A DNA stretch of 64,000 bases, from contig NC_088922.1 in assembly GCF_038396675.1 (NCBI RefSeq), forward strand, positions 5,281,501-5,345,500. The letters run 5' to 3'. The first letter of the stretch is position 1, and the number at the start of each line of letters is the position of its first letter. A program made the translations under genes and the position numbers. Under the pieces are notes generated by a model. The model saw only the letters and a list, made by a program, of their open reading frames with translations, did not search any database and was not told the DNA's origin. The DNA comes from Hydra vulgaris (taxonomy: Eukaryota; Cnidaria; Hydrozoa; Anthoathecata; Hydridae). Below are positions 9,345-21,841 of the stretch, in pieces.

Positions 9345-11077
9345 GACCCAGGGGCATACTTACTTCCTTCAAAGTTTTCATATTTGTCCTTTGATTCTTT
9401 TGACAACCCTGGTAGAACCTTTCGCCGCTTCTTGGATGACTTTAGATTTTTATATCCAGCTAAATAAATACGTTTTCGATTTTGATTATCGCACAAACTT
9501 AATGTATATTTACCAGGAGTCATGTTTAACTGTTTATAAATTTAAAGAGAACTTTTTCTCCTAATATTAAACTTTGCTACAGCATCAAATGTTTCATATT
9601 TTAACTGTGTTAGGCTGACATACTTTGTTTTTTGGATTCGATCCCAAATCATTGCATTTAGACTTTTGTTTTGATTTTGTGTCTGCCCATGCAAACATTT
9701 ACGTAACAAAGACTTCTCACTTAAATCTGCATATATTGGTTTTAAATATTTTATAATTGATAGTGGAAGTCCTTCACCTGGTTTGTACATTGATTTAATA
9801 GTTGCTTTTTTTTTATGATATCTGCACCAACTGTTTTCACCAATTGGACAGTGAGTGTGCCAGTTATTTTCCTTTGATGAGGTAACATGAAAAAATATTG
9901 CATGAATGGATTTCTTCATGCTTTGTAGATTGTTTTTATTACTTCTTACCCCAACCCTATAATAATTCTGAAGATTATCAATAAGACTGTTTGTTAACTT
10001 TCCACGGCCACAAAGGATTTTCATGTTTTTTTAAATGTTCTTAGACGTGTCGCAATTCGTTTCTGAACATGCCCAACACATTCTTACTTTTCAGCTTCAA
10101 CACCAGGATAAGTAAATTTCACAGCTGGATAACTTTTACTGTCACCATCTCCATAAAACTTAATATACTGCAATCCGTATTCTTTGACAGATCTACTAAA
10201 TATGCGTTTGGCACCAGTTTCCATACTTCCTGGTGAGCCAATACAATTTAGGCTACAACTATGAGATTTGTACCAATTTTTGTAGCTCTCTGAATTCTTA
10301 GACTTTATATCTTTGCGTAGTTGACATTGGCTACTATTGCTGTCTACTCATTGGCTCAACATCTAACACTTTTCTATCCATCGACAATGTTGTCACAACT
10401 CTGTTCAGTGAACTGTATCCTCTACTTTGCCAAGTTCCATCAGTTGATGCTCCAGTATCAACAATGTTGTTGCTATTACATTTTATTTCTTTTGCAGCCT
10501 GAAGCATTGTTTCTTTAGCAACTGTAGTAACAGCATCAGTAATAACCTTTACAGAACCAGTGTAATTTTTTTTACTCATCGAACTTGGGAGGTTCATTAA
10601 TGCAGAAATTTTTTCAAGTCCTGAATACCCTTGCCCAATTGATCTCATGCTATATACAATACGTAGATTAATATCATGAGTGCGGTTATAAACTTTAGAT
10701 GTATAGAAATCTTTTCTATAACACTGCAGCAACATATTAAATTCGAAGCATATCCTTTTTTTTTCACAAAGTTTTCTTTCAATACCAAGCTATTGTCGTT
10801 AATACACTGTGGACAACATAAAGATTCAAGCATAGTGTTTAAAATTTCAACATCAATTACTCTATAACCATTTATTTTTTCATCATTTTTATTTGGAATA
10901 TCATTTTTTGATATATTCAATCTTGTTGGCTGATTTTGAAGAACTAGTATCAATGTCTGAATATTTTTTTTAGTTTGTCATTGATGTTGGTGATAATAAA
11001 GTGTGTTGATTACCACAAAAAACTCTTTTCTTTCCAGTAACTCTAGTTGTTTGCTTGACTCTATCTTTTCTTCCCAT
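9345..11077 (-). pseudogene. Mutator-like transposase, decayed
   Basis: The reading begins at the ATG at 11077 (MGRKDRVKQTTRVTGKKRVF) and breaks at a stop after SMTN. Blocks in order: RVIDVEILNTMLESLCCPQC; NLRIVYSMRSIGQGYSGLEK; DTGASTDGTWQSRGYSSLNR, whose Asp probably is the first catalytic one; FYGDGDSKSYPAV with a second acidic group; ECVGHVQKRIATRLR; GRGKLTNSLIDNLQNYY; HTHCPIGENSWCRYHKK with Cys/His residues; LLRKCLHGQTQNQNKSLNAM; and a basic tail ending EGSKYAPGS. This architecture fits the Mutator-like transposase domain common in cnidarian genomes. Frameshifts near 10970, 10700 and 10030 and several stop codons separate the open segments. No terminal repeats were found, so element limits are unknown. 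Confidence 0.78.
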
Positions 11078-12150
11078 AATTAAGACTAATTTTTTTTACA
11101 ATTTGATAAAATATGTTCTTATTACACTTAACAACTCAAAACAAAGTAAATATTTGCATTTTAAGAATGTTTAAAAACTGAAATAATTAGAGGCAATCGA
11201 GTCAAATTTAATTTAAGCAAAGTAGATAATTAAAGTAAAAAAAAAGTGGAAAAAAGCCTTTATTATAAGCAGATTTATACTTTATGTGAGCCTCTGAAAT
11301 AAGCAGATAAGCAGAAGCCTTATCGTTGCTATGTGCGTTGCTATGGTTAAACTTCATGAGTAAGGTTCAAAAAATTGGAATTACTCTACTTTCCTGACAT
11401 TGTTTACAATATCTCTTTATTTCATTGTGTTTTTCATTAAGTTTTGTTTCCAAAACAAACAAAAAATTTGTTTTCAATTTTTACTTAATTTAAGGGGTAC
11501 TTCCACCTTAAGATCATTACGCAAAACAAAGTTTATAGATTTGTGAACAAATGTACTTAAACCACCCACTGCCAAAGTGGATTTTACGCGATTGGTGAGT
11601 TGACATGCATTTCTAAAAAGAAATAAAAATAGAAATAGAGATAAAAACTAGTTTGAAAAATTGTTACGTTCATTTTAACAATTTAGGCTAATAATTAGTT
11701 CTTTTATTAAAAACTTTATGCATGCTTCTAAAATATTATTTATTGTCAAGAAGAATATTGAGGAAAATTTTCAAATAACTTTTAATTTATTAGTTCTTTT
11801 TCTGAAACTGTTTCCATGCATCAATCACGTTTTATGAAGGCAAATATTAAGCAAATAGAGGCAAATATTTCAATAAAAAGTCCGTAAACCGAAAATGTAG
11901 TTTAATTCGTGTTTTCGAATTTTTCATCCGAAAAGGAATCTGTATTAATAATCTGATCCGTTTTATGGATTTTAGATTTAGTAAATAATCCGAAATATTT
12001 GTCTTATCCTATCTGGCAAACTTAATCCGATTCGTTTCTTTTTCTGTAATATTTAATATTTGGAAATTCTTCAACAATGTGGATGAAAATAAGGCAAAAT
12101 CTAAGGCATGTGGCAAAATATACTTAATCAATAACTTCACTTGAATATAT
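11078..12150. other. Intergenic, no gene seen
   Basis: AT-rich DNA between the Mutator-like gene and the hAT remnant. It includes the weak X-box-like site at 11337-11350 and, near 11880-12030, AATCCG-type repeats related to the tandem units at 4303-4446. No reading frame with recognisable protein similarity. Confidence 0.5.
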
Positions 12151-12159
12151 ATAAACAAT

Positions 12160-13027
12160 AAGAAAGGAAAGACAAGCAAAAATCAACAACACCAGACATT
12201 TTTGATGAGCTTGCCTTTGAAGACTCAGATTTTGAACAAACACAAGAAAGACGAAGAAAGAGGAGATGTCCACAGACACAAAAAGATACACCAGTATCCC
12301 CACAGCCTGGATCAAGTGGAACTTGTGGCACTTCCAACACACAGACACCGCAAGGTAGAAAACAGGCTACCAAACCAGAATGGGAAGCCACTGACATCAA
12401 TCAAATAAAAACTGTTGTTCACATTATTATTAGGGTTATTCAGGACAGTCGACCATTTTCTATTGTAGAAACTGACGCATTCACCCAGATGATGAAAACT
12501 GTAACCAACGGTCAATTCAGAGCCATTACAGCAAAGTATATGTCTACAAAATACATTCCTCTCCTTTTTAAATTCATCAAGGAACAAGTAAAAAATATTT
12601 TCAATACAGGCAAGTCAAATCTTGATGGTGTGGCCTTTACATCTGACGTGTGGATGTAAAGGCCACTGATCACACCAGTTTGTCTTTCTTGAGCCTTACA
12701 CTCCACTATATAGATTCATAGTTCCAGTTAAAGCGCTTCTTGGTGGAAATATCCTAATTCCCCAAACAACGTACTGGCAACAATATTACCAAGAAGCTCG
12801 AAGTTAATGCAGAGATGCCCCACAAGATAGAACTCTGACCTTCATCAAATAAAGTCTGTGGTGGATTTTCTTCTGGCGATGCATTCTTTAAAGAATCCGA
12901 ACCCTACTGTTTCTAGAGGTTGTGAGTTGACAGATCTTTTACCAACAGAAGATAAAATGGAATCTATTCAATCTGTCATCTGGCTTCTGAGAGGCTTCTC
13001 TAAAATGCAGCAGCGAAAAGAATATTA
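12160..13027 (+). pseudogene. hAT transposase fragment (ZBED-like)
   Basis: The plus strand reads a charged linker (QTQERRRKRRCPQTQKDTPV), then IIIRVIQDSRPFSIVETDAF and FRAITAKYMSTKYIPLLFKF, VKNIFNTGKSNLDGVAFTSD and VWM, the entry to the first catalytic Asp region of hAT enzymes. A frameshift at 12657 leads into KATDHTSFLSLTLHYIDS, and farther on RGCELTDLLPTEDKMESIQS. The N-terminal BED finger and the C-terminal dimerisation domain are absent. It differs from the hAT gene at 14-29 kb and is on the other strand. Confidence 0.72.
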
Positions 13028-13504
13028 GCATCTACTGTTTTATACTGTTTATTTGCTTTTACTTAATTGGCAATAAAAAAGATTATAAATATAATTAAAT
13101 AAGTTAAACTATAAAATGCTCTACCAATAAAATGTTTTTATATAAAATCATATCTTCTTATTTTTCAAACCAATTCTTAAATGTTTATTTTTGTCATTTA
13201 ATATTTTAATAAATTTTGTTTCTTTTATTTTACAAAGCAATTGTTATATCTTATTTTTTGAAAAACTATAAATTTTAAACGATATGCGATATATTTAAAT
13301 TTTCTTTTATAATATATATCAGAGATATATACATTGAAACTATATTTTATTGTCAAACTATATTTTGTCTAGTAATGACGCATTTTTTTGGGCCTAATGT
13401 TAAGACTAAATGTGTCATCTTCTAGCCCCGGTCATGTAATTATTTTTTTATAAGTTACGACTGTAAACTTTTTTTTATCGGCAAAGTGTAAATAAAAAAA
13501 ATAA
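13028..13504. other. AT-rich spacer, no gene
   Basis: Low-complexity AT sequence between the hAT fragment and the left inverted arm of the next hAT element. Nothing coding is visible. Confidence 0.5.
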
Positions 13505-13841
13505 AAAAATTAACTTAAAATTATTTTTTTGATTAAAATAATAATAAAAAAACACTGATTCAGTTATTTTTAATTAATAGTTGATCCTGAAAAAGATTTT
13601 ATTTTGAAAAATTGAATTCAAAAGATTCTATGAAAAAAACGGGTCACATAATTTCAAAAACTTTGCGCCAAATTAAATTCCTTTAAGCTGAAGAATTTGA
13701 AATATTTCGCAAAAATGATATTCAGCTCATTAAATTCATATTAAGAAGACTAACCGGTAGTAATTTATAACTAATTTCGAATAGCATTTTTATAATACAT
13801 AGTTATAATAGTTATGATTTATTTAACAATAAAATAATTGC

Positions 13842-14092
13842 ACCTGTCATTTTGAAAAGGGCACAAGTCCATTTATTTTAACTATTAAAAATTAACAAAA
13901 CATGGTTTTTATTAAAATAATTTCTACACTACTAAAGAAATTAAACATAAAAGTAGATAAATCAAGAACATATATAACTTATGTAACTTTTATTTTTTAT
14001 AAAAAAATATAAATCATACAGAAATTTTTAATTTAAATTTATTAACTAATTCTTAAAAGTTTTGGACTTGTGTCCTTTTCAAAATGACAGGT
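13842..14092. mobile_element. MITE-like element with 29-bp inverted ends (repeated twice more)
   Basis: ACCTGTCATTTTGAAAAGGG continuing to 13870 and its inverted partner at 14064-14092 match over 29 bp with one mismatch. The 251-bp unit lies in the 3' region of the hAT gene and is repeated at 16267-16517 and 18692-18942 as part of the triplication. AATTG-like bases flank both sides but no clean target duplication is seen. No coding capacity. Confidence 0.7.
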
Positions 14093-14234
14093 TCAATTGA
14101 CAATTCCTCAAAAGTTTTCATAATGAAAAATGAAATCTCAAAAGATTCTATTGCAAATTGAGAGATCTTGTAAAAAAACAGTTGTTTGACTAAAAAAAAA
14201 TGAGAATTGTTTTTTTAATAAGTAAACAAGTTTT

Positions 14235-15546
14235 TTAAACGAATTTTATTTTATCAATTAAATCCAGATTGTTTTTTACCACCATGATAGAGTTTAAGAA
14301 ATCATTTGAAATGCAAGTACGTAGATGGCTATAAACCAAAGCGAATCCAGAGAAATCACGTTCAACTTTTACGCTGGAGAACGCTGCACCGTAAACTACT
14401 TGCGAAATTTCATAGAACCGATCCCATTTTGTTTTTTGATTTTTCTTCCAGTAAGCAAGAATGTTGAATTCAGCGTCTAATGTCACTCGCGCTTCATTAA
14501 GAGCCCATTTTAAAATTAGTTGACGAATATCTTCATCTGATTCTGAAGATGCATTAACAATACCTTGCCTTGTTCCTCCTCCAGTATATTCAATGAAACG
14601 GCGTACTTTTTCAGCTTCAACATCTTCTGAGTTCATCGGAATCATCTCTTCAGAAGTATTTGATGAATATGACGCATTTAATTGTATGGATTCTTCTGTT
14701 AATGAAGAATTTGACTGTTCTTGTCGGGTGCAAAGTTTTTGATGGATTTTGATCAACTGTATGATTCCTCTATTCAACAGTTATGTATTCAGCAGTTGAT
14801 GACCTGATGTAAAGCAAAATCTAGGATCCAGAACTAAAGCAGCAATAAATGCTTCACATTTAAAAAAACTTGTTCTCGTGTATTAATTACGTTGGTCAGT
14901 AACAATTTTAATCCCAAATCACCTGCTGGAATGTCCTCGATTTCTATTTTCATTTGAATCCATCGAACGTAGAATTCACTCATTGATAACTTTGGTGATT
15001 GAAAATCCATCATGGCCGAATGTATTGGTAAAAATGCGTTGAAATATTCATCTATTAAGCTCCATGATGCATCATTTAACTTTAACTTGTCGTGTCTTAT
15101 CTTTTGATATGATTCTGCGTTGGTATGAAAATCTTTTATCATTAAAAAAGTGGAATCCCAACGAGGTGCAATGTCTATACGAGGCTTTTTTAGATTTTTA
15201 TATGTTTGAATATATGCTACTTTTTTGGATTCAATAGCAACCTTTCTTATATTATTCAATGCATCTTCAAACATTGACGTTACGTCCTTGGCAGCTAGCT
15301 GACACACATGTGCGCCACAAAACATGGCTGAACAGAACAATCCTACTGATTTTTCAACGCAAACAGTGTGGGCTTCACTATAATTCCCTTCTTCATTCTC
15401 TAAAGCGCGAATATCAATTTCTTCGTCTTCGAAATCTATAAATTCGTCACCATAAATTTCAAGGATTACTTTCATTTGATCTTGTGCATTTTGGAGAATA
15501 TTTGAAGCCTTCATCATATTCTTTCCCTGATCTGTGCAAGTTGTGT
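14235..15546 (-). pseudogene. hAT transposase catalytic and C-terminal part, copy 1
   Basis: Downstream half of the interrupted hAT gene. The upper frame reads TTCTDQGKNMMKASNILQ (second catalytic Asp region, normally TDNGxNM), CGAHVCQLAAKDVT (C...H motif of hAT enzymes), IDIAPRWDSTFLMIKDF and IHSAMMDFQSPKLSMSEFYV. A frameshift at an A7 run near 14860 and one TAA follow, then the lower open frame with EFNILAYWKKNQKTKWDRFY and SSVKVERDFSGFALVYSHLR, the hATC dimerisation region (S-x2-ER-x-FS). The open frame runs back into the inserted element's terminal repeat without an ATG there, so no new start codon is created. Confidence 0.88.
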
Positions 15547-16659
15547 CCCAGTAGGCACGCAACGTTTTATTCACGTTTCAATCACGTGTATTTTAGGTGA
15601 CTTCGTCCAGGTTACTATTTTACGTGAAAGTCACGTGAAAGTTACGTGCCAAAATATCTCGTCTTTCGGAACTTTTTTTATTCTCAAAAAAACTGGCATA
15701 AGAAATGTGAACAATATTTTTTATTATATTAATTATTTTTTTATAGTATAGTTTTTGTATTCATTATATTAGTTATAATTATTTACTTCTATAATAATAT
15801 AATTAATTTTTATTGTAGTATTATCTCAATTAAAAAAAAAAAAAATTGGTCTATATAATATCTTTTAACGCAATGCATTTAAAACAGAACTAAAAAGAAC
15901 AATATACTTTAAGTTGTAATATCTAATATTTAAATTATATCAAATTAAGTTAAATAAATCAGTACCCTATTTGCCGTCCCTATTTGCCACACAAATAAGA
16001 TTAAACTCAAATACAAGGTATGCTTTTTTTCTACTTTATGATATAATATTTTAGACTGGCGAATTTGTCCATTTTGCTTACTTAATTTAGTACGAAATAA
16101 GTTATGTTATAACGAATTTAATATTAAATTAAGTAAACTACATGGACAAATTATAAGTTCTAGCAGAACTTATTCTTGATTCTTGAGCAATAATAATGTC
16201 TCTAGAACTTCTGCATACATTATTACTCAAGAGTCGTTATGATTTATTTAACAATAAAATAATTGCACCTGTCATTTTGAAAAGGGCACAAGTCCATTTA
16301 TTTTAACTATTAAAAATTAACAAAACATGGTTTTTATTAAAATAATTTCTACACTACTAAAGAAATTAAACATAAAAGTAGATAAATCAAGAACATATAT
16401 AACTTATGTAACTTTTATTTTTTATAAAAAAATATAAATCATACAGAAATTTTTAATTTAAATTTATTAACTAATTCTTAAAAGTTTTGGACTTGTGTCC
16501 TTTTCAAAATGACAGGTTCAATTGACAATTCCTCAAAAGTTTTCATAATGAAAAATGAAATCTCAAAAGATTCTATTGCAAATTGAGAGATCTTGTAAAA
16601 AAACAGTTGTTTGACTAAAAAAAAATGAGAATTGTTTTTTTAATAAGTAAACAAGTTTT

Positions 16660-17971
16660 TTAAACGAATTTTATTTTATCAATTAAATCCAGATTGTTTT
16701 TTACCACCATGATAGAGTTTAAGAAATCATTTGAAATGCAAGTACGTAGATGGCTATAAACCAAAGCGAATCCAGAGAAATCACGTTCAACTTTTACGCT
16801 GGAGAACGCTGCACCGTAAACTACTTGCGAAATTTCATAGAACCGATCCCATTTTGTTTTTTGATTTTTCTTCCAGTAAGCAAGAATGTTGAATTCAGCG
16901 TCTAATGTCACTCGCGCTTCATTAAGAGCCCATTTTAAAATTAGTTGACGAATATCTTCATCTGATTCTGAAGATGCATTAACAATACCTTGCCTTGTTC
17001 CTCCTCCAGTATATTCAATGAAACGGCGTACTTTTTCAGCTTCAACATCTTCTGAGTTCATCGGAATCATCTCTTCAGAAGTATTTGATGAATATGACGC
17101 ATTTAATTGTATGGATTCTTCTGTTAATGAAGAATTTGACTGTTCTTGTCGGGTGCAAAGTTTTTGATGGATTTTGATCAACTGTATGATTCCTCTATTC
17201 AACAGTTATGTATTCAGCAGTTGATGACCTGATGTAAAGCAAAATCTAGGATCCAGAACTAAAGCAGCAATAAATGCTTCACATTTAAAAAAACTTGTTC
17301 TCGTGTATTAATTACGTTGGTCAGTAACAATTTTAATCCCAAATCACCTGCTGGAATGTCCTCGATTTCTATTTTCATTTGAATCCATCGAACGTAGAAT
17401 TCACTCATTGATAACTTTGGTGATTGAAAATCCATCATGGCCGAATGTATTGGTAAAAATGCGTTGAAATATTCATCTATTAAGCTCCATGATGCATCAT
17501 TTAACTTTAACTTGTCGTGTCTTATCTTTTGATATGATTCTGCGTTGGTATGAAAATCTTTTATCATTAAAAAAGTGGAATCCCAACGAGGTGCAATGTC
17601 TATACGAGGCTTTTTTAGATTTTTATATGTTTGAATATATGCTACTTTTTTGGATTCAATAGCAACCTTTCTTATATTATTCAATGCATCTTCAAACATT
17701 GACGTTACGTCCTTGGCAGCTAGCTGACACACATGTGCGCCACAAAACATGGCTGAACAGAACAATCCTACTGATTTTTCAACGCAAACAGTGTGGGCTT
17801 CACTATAATTCCCTTCTTCATTCTCTAAAGCGCGAATATCAATTTCTTCGTCTTCGAAATCTATAAATTCGTCACCATAAATTTCAAGGATTACTTTCAT
17901 TTGATCTTGTGCATTTTGGAGAATATTTGAAGCCTTCATCATATTCTTTCCCTGATCTGTGCAAGTTGTGT
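16660..17971 (-). pseudogene. hAT transposase C-terminal part, tandem copy 2
   Basis: Copy 2 of the same half gene, 2425 bp to the right of copy 1, with identical translations including the frameshift and stop. It ends at the junction with the next copy of the CCCAGT terminal repeat at 17972. It has no upstream half of its own: the sequence above it is the inserted element. Confidence 0.88.
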
Positions 17972-19084
17972 CCCAGTAGGCACGCAACGTTTTATTCACG
18001 TTTCAATCACGTGTATTTTAGGTGACTTCGTCCAGGTTACTATTTTACGTGAAAGTCACGTGAAAGTTACGTGCCAAAATATCTCGTCTTTCGGAACTTT
18101 TTTTATTCTCAAAAAAACTGGCATAAGAAATGTGAACAATATTTTTTATTATATTAATTATTTTTTTATAGTATAGTTTTTGTATTCATTATATTAGTTA
18201 TAATTATTTACTTCTATAATAATATAATTAATTTTTATTGTAGTATTATCTCAATTAAAAAAAAAAAAAATTGGTCTATATAATATCTTTTAACGCAATG
18301 CATTTAAAACAGAACTAAAAAGAACAATATACTTTAAGTTGTAATATCTAATATTTAAATTATATCAAATTAAGTTAAATAAATCAGTACCCTATTTGCC
18401 GTCCCTATTTGCCACACAAATAAGATTAAACTCAAATACAAGGTATGCTTTTTTTCTACTTTATGATATAATATTTTAGACTGGCGAATTTGTCCATTTT
18501 GCTTACTTAATTTAGTACGAAATAAGTTATGTTATAACGAATTTAATATTAAATTAAGTAAACTACATGGACAAATTATAAGTTCTAGCAGAACTTATTC
18601 TTGATTCTTGAGCAATAATAATGTCTCTAGAACTTCTGCATACATTATTACTCAAGAGTCGTTATGATTTATTTAACAATAAAATAATTGCACCTGTCAT
18701 TTTGAAAAGGGCACAAGTCCATTTATTTTAACTATTAAAAATTAACAAAACATGGTTTTTATTAAAATAATTTCTACACTACTAAAGAAATTAAACATAA
18801 AAGTAGATAAATCAAGAACATATATAACTTATGTAACTTTTATTTTTTATAAAAAAATATAAATCATACAGAAATTTTTAATTTAAATTTATTAACTAAT
18901 TCTTAAAAGTTTTGGACTTGTGTCCTTTTCAAAATGACAGGTTCAATTGACAATTCCTCAAAAGTTTTCATAATGAAAAATGAAATCTCAAAAGATTCTA
19001 TTGCAAATTGAGAGATCTTGTAAAAAAACAGTTGTTTGACTAAAAAAAAATGAGAATTGTTTTTTTAATAAGTAAACAAGTTTT

Positions 19085-20396
19085 TTAAACGAATTTTATT
19101 TTATCAATTAAATCCAGATTGTTTTTTACCACCATGATAGAGTTTAAGAAATCATTTGAAATGCAAGTACGTAGATGGCTATAAACCAAAGCGAATCCAG
19201 AGAAATCACGTTCAACTTTTACGCTGGAGAACGCTGCACCGTAAACTACTTGCGAAATTTCATAGAACCGATCCCATTTTGTTTTTTGATTTTTCTTCCA
19301 GTAAGCAAGAATGTTGAATTCAGCGTCTAATGTCACTCGCGCTTCATTAAGAGCCCATTTTAAAATTAGTTGACGAATATCTTCATCTGATTCTGAAGAT
19401 GCATTAACAATACCTTGCCTTGTTCCTCCTCCAGTATATTCAATGAAACGGCGTACTTTTTCAGCTTCAACATCTTCTGAGTTCATCGGAATCATCTCTT
19501 CAGAAGTATTTGATGAATATGACGCATTTAATTGTATGGATTCTTCTGTTAATGAAGAATTTGACTGTTCTTGTCGGGTGCAAAGTTTTTGATGGATTTT
19601 GATCAACTGTATGATTCCTCTATTCAACAGTTATGTATTCAGCAGTTGATGACCTGATGTAAAGCAAAATCTAGGATCCAGAACTAAAGCAGCAATAAAT
19701 GCTTCACATTTAAAAAAACTTGTTCTCGTGTATTAATTACGTTGGTCAGTAACAATTTTAATCCCAAATCACCTGCTGGAATGTCCTCGATTTCTATTTT
19801 CATTTGAATCCATCGAACGTAGAATTCACTCATTGATAACTTTGGTGATTGAAAATCCATCATGGCCGAATGTATTGGTAAAAATGCGTTGAAATATTCA
19901 TCTATTAAGCTCCATGATGCATCATTTAACTTTAACTTGTCGTGTCTTATCTTTTGATATGATTCTGCGTTGGTATGAAAATCTTTTATCATTAAAAAAG
20001 TGGAATCCCAACGAGGTGCAATGTCTATACGAGGCTTTTTTAGATTTTTATATGTTTGAATATATGCTACTTTTTTGGATTCAATAGCAACCTTTCTTAT
20101 ATTATTCAATGCATCTTCAAACATTGACGTTACGTCCTTGGCAGCTAGCTGACACACATGTGCGCCACAAAACATGGCTGAACAGAACAATCCTACTGAT
20201 TTTTCAACGCAAACAGTGTGGGCTTCACTATAATTCCCTTCTTCATTCTCTAAAGCGCGAATATCAATTTCTTCGTCTTCGAAATCTATAAATTCGTCAC
20301 CATAAATTTCAAGGATTACTTTCATTTGATCTTGTGCATTTTGGAGAATATTTGAAGCCTTCATCATATTCTTTCCCTGATCTGTGCAAGTTGTGT
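19085..20396 (-). pseudogene. hAT transposase C-terminal part, tandem copy 3
   Basis: Copy 3, another 2425 bp to the right, again with the same translations and lesions. The CCCAGT terminal repeat resumes at 20397. Only this copy is followed by the full continuation of the inserted element beyond 21088. Confidence 0.88.
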
Positions 20397-21088
20397 CCCA
20401 GTAGGCACGCAACGTTTTATTCACGTTTCAATCACGTGTATTTTAGGTGACTTCGTCCAGGTTACTATTTTACGTGAAAGTCACGTGAAAGTTACGTGCC
20501 AAAATATCTCGTCTTTCGGAACTTTTTTTATTCTCAAAAAAACTGGCATAAGAAATGTGAACAATATTTTTTATTATATTAATTATTTTTTTATAGTATA
20601 GTTTTTGTATTCATTATATTAGTTATAATTATTTACTTCTATAATAATATAATTAATTTTTATTGTAGTATTATCTCAATTAAAAAAAAAAAAAATTGGT
20701 CTATATAATATCTTTTAACGCAATGCATTTAAAACAGAACTAAAAAGAACAATATACTTTAAGTTGTAATATCTAATATTTAAATTATATCAAATTAAGT
20801 TAAATAAATCAGTACCCTATTTGCCGTCCCTATTTGCCACACAAATAAGATTAAACTCAAATACAAGGTATGCTTTTTTTCTACTTTATGATATAATATT
20901 TTAGACTGGCGAATTTGTCCATTTTGCTTACTTAATTTAGTACGAAATAAGTTATGTTATAACGAATTTAATATTAAATTAAGTAAACTACATGGACAAA
21001 TTATAAGTTCTAGCAGAACTTATTCTTGATTCTTGAGCAATAATAATGTCTCTAGAACTTCTGCATACATTATTACTCAAGAGTCGTT

Positions 21089-21771
21089 TAGATAAAAACC
21101 CAAAATAGATTTTCTTTCTTTATTTGGTTTTTATCAACAAGGTTAAAGAATTTACCCAAGATAATATCAATAAATAAATGTGTTATGTTATTTATTATTG
21201 ATATATGTATATATTATTATTAAATACTTAATCTTTTTATAATATATGACATCTTGATCTCGTGCTTTACTTGTTAAAAAATGTTAATACTTATTTCCTT
21301 TTTTTATATTATTTAAATATTATATGGTTAATATATATATTCGAGTTATGCGAAATTATTACTATATATATTATATGACTTTTATTACTATTGTTATTAT
21401 GTACAATATAAAACAGGCTATTAATGCGGATTTGTTCGATGTTTTCCCCACAAAAAGATAATTATGATGCTATTGTATTTAAAACTGCATTTTACTTATC
21501 TTTCAATGTTGACGACCTTCCAATATGTAAAGCAAGTTTCTCTCAAGTATAGCATTGCTTTTTCAAAAATTGTTTAATGATTTAGATCAAAGAAATAGCA
21601 ACACCAGAAAATCTTGTTGCCAAAACAGTTGGTGACTCACCATGTAAGATTTGTGTTAAAAATTTGTGATTTAAGATGATTATTTAATATTCATATTATT
21701 ATTTAAGTTTTTATTTGTTTCTTTTGAGCTAAATTTGGTGTTGTGAGCTATTATTGGAGAAAATATCGACT
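21089..21771. other. Continuation of first CCCAGT element copy
   Basis: Non-coding. It matches the second version of the element around 27590-27840, for example AATCTTGTTGCCAAAA, GTTTGTGATTTAAGAT (A/T variant) and GAGAAAATATCGACT (27:GAAGAAAATATCGACT), which shows that the two versions are parallel copies and that the LINE poly(A) tail at 21772 was inserted here. Confidence 0.6.
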
Positions 21772-21799
21772 TTTTTTTTTTTTTTTTTAAACATCTTCG

Positions 21800-21841
21800 C
21801 TTCCAACAAGGCTGCAAGCAGCCACTAATTAAAGTTGGAAG
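21800..21841 (-). repeat. Two-part stem-loop between LINE stop codon and poly(A)
   Basis: CTTCCAAC / GTTGGAAG (8 bp) encloses GGCTGC / GCAGCC (6 bp, 2-nt loop). It begins with the first base after the ORF2 stop and ends about 11 bases before the A-tail. The stems are exact and GC-rich. A hairpin at this site is where LINE reverse transcriptases of several groups recognise their RNA, so a role in template recognition is plausible. Confidence 0.75.

Larger units (their letters stand above)
13811..21088. repeat. Tandem triplication, period 2425 bp
   Basis: Three head-to-tail units at 13811-16235, 16236-18660 and 18661-21085, with the next unit starting only as GTT before diverging. Each holds the hAT 3' part, a fold-back MITE and the first 689 bp of the CCCAGT element. 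In every line I compared the units are the same, including an A14 run (about 15832, 18257 and 20682). There is no spacer at the joints and only the three bases GTT are shared across the break points. Either a very recent tandem duplication or an assembly artefact. Confidence 0.93.

Noticed and set aside
12124-12706. Several overlapping minus-strand and alternative-frame ORFs over the plus-strand hAT fragment
   Set aside because: They are shadows of the hAT reading frame, which alone shows family motifs.
15572-15574. Start codon at the beginning of the 246-residue hAT frame, created by the inserted element
   Set aside because: The triplet is GTG, not ATG, and lies in the terminal repeat of the inserted element; the open frame merely runs into it.
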